DNA from: OMG group bacterium
GTDB taxonomy: Bacteria > Pseudomonadota > Gammaproteobacteria > Pseudomonadales > Azotimanducaceae
Assembly (NCBI GenBank): GCA_012267385.1
Contig: JAAXGW010000007.1
Span: 186,001-250,000 of the forward strand
Length of the DNA stretch: 64,000 bases
Direction of reading: 5' to 3'
Shown: positions 1 through 7,064 of the stretch, one piece after another
Layout of the letters: every line of letters begins with the position of its first letter
Numbering within the stretch: the first letter of the stretch is position 1
Notes under the pieces: generated by a model
The model's database searches: none
What the model saw: only the letters and a program-made list of their open reading frames with translations
Told to the model about the DNA's origin: nothing
Made by a program: the position numbers and the translations under genes

Positions 1-108
1 GTAGCGGGAAGATTGGCTTACCTTTCAGGTGCAATTTCAGAACGGGAAACCGCCGTCGCTTCGACGCCGGTCATCGGTACTCCGTTCTGGCAGTCCAAGG
101 AGAACTGA
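1..108 (+). CDS. C-terminal end of an unidentified protein (partial)
   Basis: An open frame runs from the first base of the window to a TGA at 106-108 and encodes about 35 residues ending in PFWQSKEN. The composition looks protein-like, but the fragment is too short to assign to a family and its start lies outside the window. It converges on the SelW-like gene that ends at 156. I see no clear hairpin terminator between the two. Confidence 0.4.
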   Translation, partial: VAGRLAYLSGAISERETAVASTPVIGTPFWQSKEN

Positions 109-155
109 GCGCGCGAATCGTCTGTTTGGAAACCCAAAAAGAAGGTCGCGTAATT

Positions 156-374
156 CTATGTCGTCAAGCTATTGATCAGCTGATCTTCGTTTGGAAACTC
201 GCCGGTCTGATGTTTGGAATACACGAGCTTCCCGTCGACGGTGACATCAAAAATTCCGCCACCACCGGGAATAATTTTTACGGTTGCATTAAGTTGTTGC
301 TCAAACTTAGCAGCTAAACTAGCCGCTTTGGGTTCGTAGCCTCAGGAAGTGCAATATTTAATTTTGACTTTCAA
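156..374 (-). CDS. SelW-like (Rdx family) selenoprotein with in-frame UGA
   Basis: This 72-residue reading frame contains one internal TGA (342-344), read here as selenocysteine (U). It begins LKVKIKYC and continues TSUGYEPKAA, giving the CxxU redox motif (C8, U11) followed by GY, which is typical of selenoprotein W. Further on are GGGIFDV and VDGKLVYSKHQTGEFP, which match the conserved SelW/Rdx core (GxFEV, GKL, SK). Family members have a thioredoxin-like fold and are thought to act in thiol redox chemistry. The start is TTG at 372-374, preceded by AGGAG six bases upstream, and an in-frame TAG lies just beyond that. A hairpin at 309-327 has bacterial SECIS geometry. The continued homology after the TGA argues against a simple nonsense mutation. 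The host would need selA, selB, selC and selD, which are not in this window. A recently broken CxxC homologue is the main alternative. Confidence 0.75.
309..327 (-). promoter_or_regulatory. Candidate bacterial SECIS element
   Basis: On the minus-strand RNA, AGCGGCU and AGCUGCU form a seven-pair stem (one G-U pair) closed by the loop AGUUU. The loop has G at its second position, and 22 nt separate the UGA from that G. As I recall it, the bacterial SECIS model asks for a small apical loop, G in one of the first two loop positions, and about 16-37 nt between UGA and that G. All three hold here. The element would bind SelB and allow UGA to be decoded as selenocysteine. Confidence 0.6.
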
Positions 375-545
375 GAAATTCTCCTATCGATTGAGCAGCA
401 ATTTCAAACCTAGTCCCTGTTGATGTCCGAGACCTCGTTTGTCCTACAGCCGTATTTACACCGAGCATTGTACGATTTCTGACTTGAGTTGACCATGGAA
501 TCTTCACCAAATTTCCATTAACGAGCAACTCTCGGCACCTCGTTT

Positions 546-1604
546 TTAACTCGGGCGCATCCACGTTTCAAATTCATTGATCACTGTTTCCATCGAATCG
601 TATCGCTGCTCGCGATCAAAATTGGTACATTTGAGACAAATACGTTCCAGCGCTTCCGGTACATTCATACTTGGCGCGCGTTCTGAAGGGCGCGGTTGAG
701 CTTTGTTCTTGATGTTCTCAATCACCGTGAGAACGTCGTCGCCTTCAATCATACGTTTCAATGTGAGTACTTCAAATATTAAAGTGCCTAAGCTGTACAC
801 ATCAGTCCTATGGTCGACATCGTGAGGATTTTCAAGTTGTTCCGGCGACATGTATGGAGGCGTTCCTTGAACAGGGGCTCGGCGAGTCAACGGGATAGAT
901 TCATCGGCAGCGTCAATTTTCTGCAACTTCCAGTGCGGGTCGAGGTCTTCCGGCAAAGAATTCTCGCGTGCATCGTCGTCCCATACCTTGGCCATCCCCC
1001 AATCCAACACCATCACTTCATCGAAGTCGCCCACCAATACGTTTTCTGGTTTTATATCGCGGTGCACCACCCCGTGAGTATGCGCGTAGTGCAAGCAATG
1101 TCCCACTTGAGATAATACATCTACTAGTCGAAAGAGATCGAATTTCCCTACATTGTGGGTCTTCTTTGCTTTGCACATATCCAAGACTTCACGAAGAGTG
1201 ACCCCATGGACGAGTTTCATCGTGAAGTAGTAGTGCCCCTTTGAATCCCGGCCGAGTTCGTAGGTCGGAATCGTATTAGGGTGTTGCAACATGGCTGTAA
1301 CGCGTGCCTCACGTAGGAACCTAGCTTGCTCAACGGGATCGGACTGTAGTTCCTTTCGTAGGGCTTTATGACAAATAGTTCGCCGCAAGTGAAGATCGCG
1401 ACACGAACTGATAATACAGGTCCCCCCTTTCGCAATCGTCTTAAAATACATATACCGCATCCGATTATCGGGTCTTCGCGGTAGATGGATATCTGTTTCT
1501 GGGCGATACACCACAGGATATGCATCGGGATGTTTAGGGTATAACACAGTGTTGAGTCTCGTCGTACCAAATTCAGGTAGTCGTAAGTTTACAGAGAAAA
1601 CCAC
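546..1604 (-). CDS. Hanks-type serine/threonine protein kinase
   Basis: The protein is a 352-residue single-domain kinase with no obvious membrane segment. The catalytic Lys is K80 (ICHKALR), the helix-C Glu is E99, the catalytic loop is HRDIKPENVL (181-190), and the metal-binding motif is DWG (201-203) instead of DFG, a variant common in bacterial kinases of this kind. The activation segment ends GTPPYMSPEQ and is followed by DVYSLG. The glycine loop is relaxed (AKGGTCIISS). The chosen start is GTG at 1602-1604, without a visible Shine-Dalgarno sequence; an internal GTG near residue 20 is possible. It is divergent from the channel operon that starts at 1802, and the 197-bp gap between them holds a palindrome. 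I infer that it phosphorylates or regulates that operon's membrane complex. Its substrate cannot be read from the sequence. Confidence 0.88.
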   Translation of the reverse strand: MVFSVNLRLPEFGTTRLNTVLYPKHPDAYPVVYRPETDIHLPRRPDNRMRYMYFKTIAKGGTCIISSCRDLHLRRTICHKALRKELQSDPVEQARFLREARVTAMLQHPNTIPTYELGRDSKGHYYFTMKLVHGVTLREVLDMCKAKKTHNVGKFDLFRLVDVLSQVGHCLHYAHTHGVVHRDIKPENVLVGDFDEVMVLDWGMAKVWDDDARENSLPEDLDPHWKLQKIDAADESIPLTRRAPVQGTPPYMSPEQLENPHDVDHRTDVYSLGTLIFEVLTLKRMIEGDDVLTVIENIKNKAQPRPSERAPSMNVPEALERICLKCTNFDREQRYDSMETVINEFETWMRPS

Positions 1605-1617
1605 TGTACGTGGAAGC

Positions 1618-1633
1618 GTTGTACGTATACAAC
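1618..1633. promoter_or_regulatory. Inverted repeat between kinase and channel operon
   Basis: The 16-base sequence GTTGTACGTATACAAC has six-base arms (GTTGTA/TACAAC) around CGTA. It lies 14 bases upstream of the kinase start and 168 bases upstream of the divergent operon. It could be an operator shared by both directions, but no regulator gene is adjacent. Confidence 0.3.
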
Positions 1634-1801
1634 CTAGGTTCTTTCAAAACTCCAGTATGGCTACTAACCGCGAATATACTGTAAACAAATTGGTTCAAGT
1701 GGGATATGAACTTTCATTGCGTCTAGCATGTCATAGTCAAATTCCTTATTATTCCAAACTTATCATCACTTTTTGACCCCCTACATATCTAAGGAGACCG
1801 T

Positions 1802-2839
1802 GTGGTCATAGCCGCTATTCTCTATCTACTTTTACTCAGTGTTGTTTCATTTAACGTGATGCATGCATTGGAGTGGCCAATTTTGTACGCTTTTGTTCCC
1901 ATCATACTGTTAGTTGGAACTGTTGGCGGGATTCACTTCTGGCAAAAGTCGAAGCGGGTACTTCTTCAAACCTTGAGTTATGTCGGCATGTTTGGCCTTA
2001 CTGTCGTCGCGTTGACGTTTGCGATTCCAGGTTACGAAATCATTTTTCAAGGCGAGAGTAGCGCTTGGACGACGCGGTTGACCCCGATGTTTGTGGCTGC
2101 GATTGCGTTGTATATTTCCGGACTATGGATTGCTGCCGCTGCGATCAACCAGTCCGACGCTTTGGAATGGTTGGCTAAATTTCTCGGGGGACCAAGTATC
2201 TATCTAACTATGGTTAGCGCGTTAGTCCTCTGTACTGGCTCAATGCTTGCTCTTGAATGGTTAGGCACTACTTATGAGAACACCAACGCCATCACCAATC
2301 GATTCCTTGATCGCGGAATAATCCCACCGATAACGCTCTTCATGTTTTTCTGGGGAATCTTGTTGCTCTTAAGCAAGTGGTGGAACGCAATGTATTTGCG
2401 CTGGTCGGTAACCCAGTGGGGACGAGGCACACCTGTGAAGGTTAACTCCAACATTGATCGAGTACGCAACGTCGTCAAAGATGCGACTCGATTGGAAGAC
2501 CAGCTCAATTTCTTGTGGCGACGCCACATCGAATCCTATCTCCTTCCACGATACATAAATTACGCAACTCCTGTTCTTGGTTTTATAGGAACCGTACTAG
2601 GCATCTCGCTCGCGGCGGACGGTATTCGACGTATCATCGCTTCAGACAGTGGACTCGGCGGTCTCTCGACGGAACTGGGCGACGCTATTGCACCACTTGG
2701 GATTGCGTTCGATACCACTTTGATCGCACTATCTCTGAGTGTCGGCTTAGCGCTGGTACTCGCCTTGGTGCAACGTGGGGAGGAACGCACACTTACGATT
2801 TTGGAAAGATATCTCCGCGATAACGTACGTGTTTATTGA
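1802..2839 (+). CDS. MotA/TolQ/ExbB-family membrane channel protein
   Basis: The product is a 345-residue polytopic inner-membrane protein. About six hydrophobic segments occupy residues 4-192. A charged cytoplasmic stretch follows (about 195-245), and then come two conserved helices: TPVLGFIGTVLGISLA (about 252-270) and APLGIAFDTTLIALSLSV (about 299-316). These last two carry the Pro and Thr-Thr pattern of the MotA/TolQ/ExbB proton-channel domain. In that family five such subunits surround a dimer of MotB/ExbD-type partners and use ion flow to do mechanical work. The extra N-terminal helices make it larger than ExbB or TolQ. The start is GTG at 1802 with AAGGAG five bases upstream. It is the first gene of a four-gene operon with overlapping ends. 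Confidence 0.85.
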   Translation: MVIAAILYLLLLSVVSFNVMHALEWPILYAFVPIILLVGTVGGIHFWQKSKRVLLQTLSYVGMFGLTVVALTFAIPGYEIIFQGESSAWTTRLTPMFVAAIALYISGLWIAAAAINQSDALEWLAKFLGGPSIYLTMVSALVLCTGSMLALEWLGTTYENTNAITNRFLDRGIIPPITLFMFFWGILLLLSKWWNAMYLRWSVTQWGRGTPVKVNSNIDRVRNVVKDATRLEDQLNFLWRRHIESYLLPRYINYATPVLGFIGTVLGISLAADGIRRIIASDSGLGGLSTELGDAIAPLGIAFDTTLIALSLSVGLALVLALVQRGEERTLTILERYLRDNVRVY

Positions 2840-3386
2840 CTCTACCAGTTCTAACAGTTCTGACGCTTCTAACGTCAGACCCGGTAGTGAACAACAGGAA
2901 GAAAATAGCGCGCCGATGATGGCTGTGTTCGGAGGCATGTTCGCGCTGATGCTTGTATTCTTGTTGGTAGTGAATGTGGTTTCCCAAGCCGCGATACGAG
3001 AACGGCTGAAAGAAAGCACCGAAGAAGGTCACTTTCGGATTGAGCGCGAAGACGGTAGCTCAGGGTATTCAATCATTGTGTTTCCAGAGTCGATTCGCAT
3101 CGTTGAGACTGCTGAAGGCGTCGATCGAGGCGCGATTTGCGACGCTGGCAGTGCATATCGCAGCTACGCGGAACGAGTCTACCGACAACAGGGTGATCAA
3201 CTCTTGTTTTTTATTACGGAAGGCAGCGTTCCAACAATGGCGGAAGCTAGAAACTGCCTCAGATCAATGTGGCCCAGTCAAACCATAAGCATCGGTTGGG
3301 TCATCACTGACAATGAATTCCTCAAGTCCGTAATGCTTGACGAGATCCCTGAGTACATCAAAGAACACGCAGATCGTTCGTTATGA
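2829..3386 (+). CDS. Single-TM MotB/TolR/ExbD-like partner protein
   Basis: This 185-residue protein is read from GTG 2829, which overlaps the end of the channel gene by 11 bases. An upstream in-frame ATG at 2775 would force a longer overlap. A Ser/Asn-rich N-terminal tail of about 28 residues precedes one hydrophobic helix (MMAVFGGMFALMLVFLLVV), as in MotB and ExbD stator partners. A periplasmic domain of about 130 residues follows. I see no OmpA-type peptidoglycan-binding motif. The role as partner of the preceding channel is inferred from topology and gene order. The stop overlaps the next start (ATGA). Confidence 0.65.
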   Translation: MFIDSTSSNSSDASNVRPGSEQQEENSAPMMAVFGGMFALMLVFLLVVNVVSQAAIRERLKESTEEGHFRIEREDGSSGYSIIVFPESIRIVETAEGVDRGAICDAGSAYRSYAERVYRQQGDQLLFFITEGSVPTMAEARNCLRSMWPSQTISIGWVITDNEFLKSVMLDEIPEYIKEHADRSL

Positions 3387-5116
3387 GTTCACCAGCCGCA
3401 AGAATTCCAAATTTTGCCGGGATCGCTTTGGTCGACATCCTTGCAAACGGGGTTGCAGTGTTGATCATCGTAATTGTGATCAGTATTGCGGTGCGAGCGG
3501 AGAAGGAAGAACGCTATACCGAAAAAGTTCAAGAAATAGCAACCGTAATGACGCGCGAATTCAGCACCTCCTTGGTTCTGAATCGATTGGCTGCAAGCTC
3601 ACCGGCGCAACTTCACGACTACGAGACCGCTGAGATTGATCAAATCTGGCACCCCGAAGTCATGCCCGTGTTGGAGTTTCATCGTACGTTGGTCCGAGAT
3701 CCTTATTCGGGCGTCGTTTGGACGCGCGAACAACTCTTAGAAAAACCGAATACGTTAGACCTTTTCTTGGAAGGGATAAACGAATCTGCTCGCCGTTCCA
3801 TTCGAGGGGATATATACGATGTAGGTACCTACTACCTTGTGATGTCAATTCTCAAGGACCATGGCTTGAATATTTGGCACTGGCACTTTGTTGGGGGATC
3901 TGGAGGACTAGCCGGCACAGGATCCGCCGCGGATTGTCCGCCCGGTGTAAGCTTCGAAGACTGTGCGCGGTTGGAAGGAGCAAATTTGGCAGAACTGCCA
4001 GGATTACCTGAATTAGAAGGCTGGATTGGCGGTAATTCGAACGATCAGGATCTAACGGACGAAGAAATGACTCCAAGCTGGTCGCCAGAAGATGGACCGA
4101 CCGGCGAGCAAACCGAACCGACCAACAACGCAACGGTTACCAATCCCGATGTTCCGGAAGGATCTAGCCTTGGTAAAGGCGCGCCGGTTGATCGCTTCGA
4201 TCCCAGTGCTATGGGCAGTTTTCCAACTGCTCGTCCGCCGACTCAGAGCTCAGGACCTACCGGACAATCTAACTCAAGTAACAGCTTTTCCGAACCTGTC
4301 GAGAACGATACGTTTAGCATCAGACTCGCCGATCCTGATTCGCAGAACCAAAGTGGGGAGGGGATCCCTCTTGAGTTGCCCGACCCTGATCAGATTCTTT
4401 ATGCAGTGTTGATTTTCCTGATCGACATACAGAACATGTTGGACGACGATCAGCCACCTACAAGACTGATTCAAGACTATATGATGGCGCTGACCAACAA
4501 TGTTGAGCGTATCGATGCACTGCCAGATGAGGACTACGCAATCGTAGAGAGCTTGTTGCAGAGTTTCCTAACCTATTCGGGAACAGTCGATGAAAATACA
4601 CCTCTCGAACCTTTGGAGGTAAACCTTAGCACTGTTGAAGATCTTGACTACGCTCAGATTAAAGTTGTACCAAACCGCTTGCTTTATGACGTCGAAGTAC
4701 TTACTGACGAATCGCAAACTGACTTGACGTCACAAGCGGCTTTTCTCAGACTGAGTTTGAACAAGTATCCGGATGTATGGGAAGGGCTCCAAGTTGATCT
4801 ACACCGCGGGGCTGTATTACTCATGCCAGAGTCCGACACTCCCACTTCAGAACTATCTTGGCGAGCGGTCGCTTATGTTTCTATGTCTCTGAATGACATT
4901 ATTGTTGGATTTGTGTATGGTTCAATCGACGAATACGGGTTACTCTCAGTTGAAGCGGACAGCAACCGAATTTACATTGGTGCTCAAGAAATAACTCCTG
5001 CAACCGAAGGTTGGTTCTTTGGTGTGAAGACTTGGTTAGTTACTTTGTATGTTCTACTCGCGCTTGCAGTGGGGGCAATTTTGATTTTCTGGCGACCAGG
5101 ATTGCGCCGCGCCTGA
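3383..5116 (+). CDS. Membrane protein anchored at both ends, unknown function
   Basis: This 577-residue protein has one N-terminal helix (about 11-36, VDILANGVAVLIIVIVISIA) and one C-terminal helix (about 549-570, WLVTLYVLLALAVGAILIFW) before a basic end. The N-terminal helix resembles those of MotB/ExbD-like stator partners. The long region between the helices should be extracytoplasmic. It includes a low-complexity linker rich in Ser, Pro, Thr, Asn and Gly (about 215-330) and acidic, apparently folded segments on both sides. I recognise no enzymatic motif. It overlaps the preceding gene by four bases and the next by one (TGATG), so the cassette is translationally coupled. I infer a structural or sensory part of the same membrane complex. 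Confidence 0.6.
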   Translation: MSSPAARIPNFAGIALVDILANGVAVLIIVIVISIAVRAEKEERYTEKVQEIATVMTREFSTSLVLNRLAASSPAQLHDYETAEIDQIWHPEVMPVLEFHRTLVRDPYSGVVWTREQLLEKPNTLDLFLEGINESARRSIRGDIYDVGTYYLVMSILKDHGLNIWHWHFVGGSGGLAGTGSAADCPPGVSFEDCARLEGANLAELPGLPELEGWIGGNSNDQDLTDEEMTPSWSPEDGPTGEQTEPTNNATVTNPDVPEGSSLGKGAPVDRFDPSAMGSFPTARPPTQSSGPTGQSNSSNSFSEPVENDTFSIRLADPDSQNQSGEGIPLELPDPDQILYAVLIFLIDIQNMLDDDQPPTRLIQDYMMALTNNVERIDALPDEDYAIVESLLQSFLTYSGTVDENTPLEPLEVNLSTVEDLDYAQIKVVPNRLLYDVEVLTDESQTDLTSQAAFLRLSLNKYPDVWEGLQVDLHRGAVLLMPESDTPTSELSWRAVAYVSMSLNDIIVGFVYGSIDEYGLLSVEADSNRIYIGAQEITPATEGWFFGVKTWLVTLYVLLALAVGAILIFWRPGLRRA

Positions 5117-6693
5117 TGTCATGGCGGATTCCAATCGTAGTGCTCGCACTACTCATATTCGCTCTACTGACAGTCACTTTACTCAACATTGGGCGAACCG
5201 ACATTGATGCCCATCGAGTCTCCCTCGGACTCCAGCTGAGCGAAAACGAAACTGCTCTATACATTGACGACAGAGTTCTTGCGGCACTAGGGACCGGTGC
5301 TCTGAACAGTGAGCTCAGACTACGCTTACAACGACCTCAACGAACCGTCGCGGTTGATACCTTTCGTATCGATAACTGTGAAGTAACACAAGAAAATTAT
5401 GAACGCTTCGTGCGTTGGTACACGCCTATCTACACAGGGGGACTAGAAGAGCCTCCTCAATGGCTCTGGTCGTTGTCCACTGGACATCGCACCGCGGGTC
5501 GACTCAACTCCCCAGCCAGTGGGGTCACGCATGCCGGGGCAACACAATACTGTGCTGAAATTGGCGGACGTTTGCCCACTTCTGAAGAATTAGAAATAGC
5601 CGCACGCGGATCGGATGGCCGACTTTATCCTTGGGGAAATGACTGGCGCAGCACCTCTTGGCCGTATATGGAACCCGATCGGAACGCGCAACAAACCTGC
5701 GGAAAATTTCCTGAGTCCGATACTCCAAACGGGGTACACGACTTAGCCAACAATGTCATGGAATGGACCTCTGGTACCTCAGCCCCAGCGTTACTCAGTC
5801 GAGAGGGCTACATACCGGTACACGGTGCTCCGACGGTGCGCACCCGAGCTCGAGATCTCTATGCCCTGAGTGCCGCTTGGCTTGAAATTAGCCCGGACGT
5901 ACAAAGCCATCATTTGGGCTTCCGTTGTGTTTACGACGAACCTCCGTGGCGAATTCTCCCGTGGGACGCGTTCCTTGGTCGTACTACCACGATTCGGGGC
6001 GGAGTATATCAAGTAGGAATTACACCAGATGCGATAGTTACTCACTTTGTTACCAAAATTCCCGAACACGCCGAAATCCCCATTCAAAAACTTGTGCGAT
6101 CGACAAAGCAGTTCCCTCAACAAATACGTGTAGACCGATGCGAGGTCAGCCGAGAAGACTATGCCGAGTTCCTAAGAGACCCACTTGTAAACATGGGGCT
6201 GTATCGCAATTCTGATGAACCGTCTGGACACTCCTACGTACCGCTGGACTGGGAAGCTCAACAAGATAATCCAGAGTTTCCAGTCACTGGTGTCAGTTGG
6301 TGGTCGGCCGACGCTTTCGCTCGTTGGTCTGGTGGACGCCTGCCCACTGCCGAAGAGTGGCGCGCCGTTGCTTCGGGACCCGAAGGACTACTTTATCCCT
6401 GGGGAGATCGGTACGAGACTGGATTTGCAGCCACTGGCGATGATGAGAACGGGAAACTAGTGGTCTGCGATAGTGAGAACCTAGATCAAACATCTACCGG
6501 TATCCGCCACCTCGCTGGAAACGTTTCGGAATGGACGCGTTCCGTAACAGTTGATCGCGGCGCGATTACGATGTGGGTACAGGGTGGCAACTGGATACTA
6601 CCAGGTGTCGTGACAAGCCAGACTATTTTTGGCCGCAAGGTAACCATGAATCACCGTTCCGAGACCATTGGGTTCCGAGTGGTCTACGACTGA
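5116..6693 (+). CDS. Membrane-anchored tandem FGE-sulfatase-fold protein
   Basis: The protein has 525 residues from ATG 5116, which overlaps the previous stop. An N-terminal helix (about 5-22) anchors it, and two formylglycine-generating-enzyme-type domains follow. The first has VDTFRIDNCEVTQENY, GGRLPTSEELEIAARG, YPWGNDW and NNVMEW, and ends HHLGFRCVYD. The second has VDRCEVSREDY, GVSWWSADAFARW, GGRLPTAEEWRAV, YPWGDRY, AGNVSEW and ends ETIGFRVVYD. The pair of active-site cysteines that FGE uses to oxidise sulfatase cysteines is not visible before either terminal motif. I therefore read these as non-catalytic ligand- or protein-binding modules of the same fold. It is the last gene of the channel operon. 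Confidence 0.8.
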   Translation: MSWRIPIVVLALLIFALLTVTLLNIGRTDIDAHRVSLGLQLSENETALYIDDRVLAALGTGALNSELRLRLQRPQRTVAVDTFRIDNCEVTQENYERFVRWYTPIYTGGLEEPPQWLWSLSTGHRTAGRLNSPASGVTHAGATQYCAEIGGRLPTSEELEIAARGSDGRLYPWGNDWRSTSWPYMEPDRNAQQTCGKFPESDTPNGVHDLANNVMEWTSGTSAPALLSREGYIPVHGAPTVRTRARDLYALSAAWLEISPDVQSHHLGFRCVYDEPPWRILPWDAFLGRTTTIRGGVYQVGITPDAIVTHFVTKIPEHAEIPIQKLVRSTKQFPQQIRVDRCEVSREDYAEFLRDPLVNMGLYRNSDEPSGHSYVPLDWEAQQDNPEFPVTGVSWWSADAFARWSGGRLPTAEEWRAVASGPEGLLYPWGDRYETGFAATGDDENGKLVVCDSENLDQTSTGIRHLAGNVSEWTRSVTVDRGAITMWVQGGNWILPGVVTSQTIFGRKVTMNHRSETIGFRVVYD

Positions 6694-7064
6694 AGTACCA
6701 CATCACTTCACCCATACCATTTTCCAAATCACTTCGACACACTCAGTTCGCGATACCAAGACTACTTGTTGCAACAAACACAAGTTGCGTAATACTTTTC
6801 TTAGTTGAAAAAGGGTAAAATATTCCTACACTAAGCACGCTTGATGCGCGAGCGACTTCGTCCACTCTGTACGAAGTTCGCCCGATATTCGATTGGATTA
6901 AGGGTGAGCAAGTTGAACGTGCGATTCTCGAACTGTCCCATTTCGGTTGCCAGATTGAGGGTCAAACTTGAACGTGCATTTTGTTTAAAGAAATGTGTGT
7001 CAAGGAGAATTCATGTATGCCAGTGCTCGACTGGCTACTCAGTTTTAATGAGGAACAATAGGTC
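6694..7064 (+). other. 371-bp intergenic leader upstream of TonB receptor
   Basis: No convincing gene lies here. The interval has a TAAAAT at 6816-6821 that could be a -10 box, without a good -35. It also has an inverted repeat ACTTCGT/ACGAAGT (6855-6861 and 6871-6877) and two imperfect direct copies of about 22 bases ending TTGAACGTGC (6913-6922 and 6969-6978). A GAGGAA ribosome-binding site precedes the ATG at 7065. The repeats may be regulator sites for the receptor gene. Confidence 0.35.

Noticed and set aside
126..317. A 63-codon plus-strand frame opposite the SelW-like gene
   Set aside because: It is antisense to a frame with clear family similarity and has no protein-like features of its own.
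358..564. A 68-codon open frame on the minus strand between the kinase stop and the SelW-like gene
   Set aside because: It overlaps both neighbours in another frame, has no recognisable motif and no ribosome-binding site; the SelW reading is far better supported.
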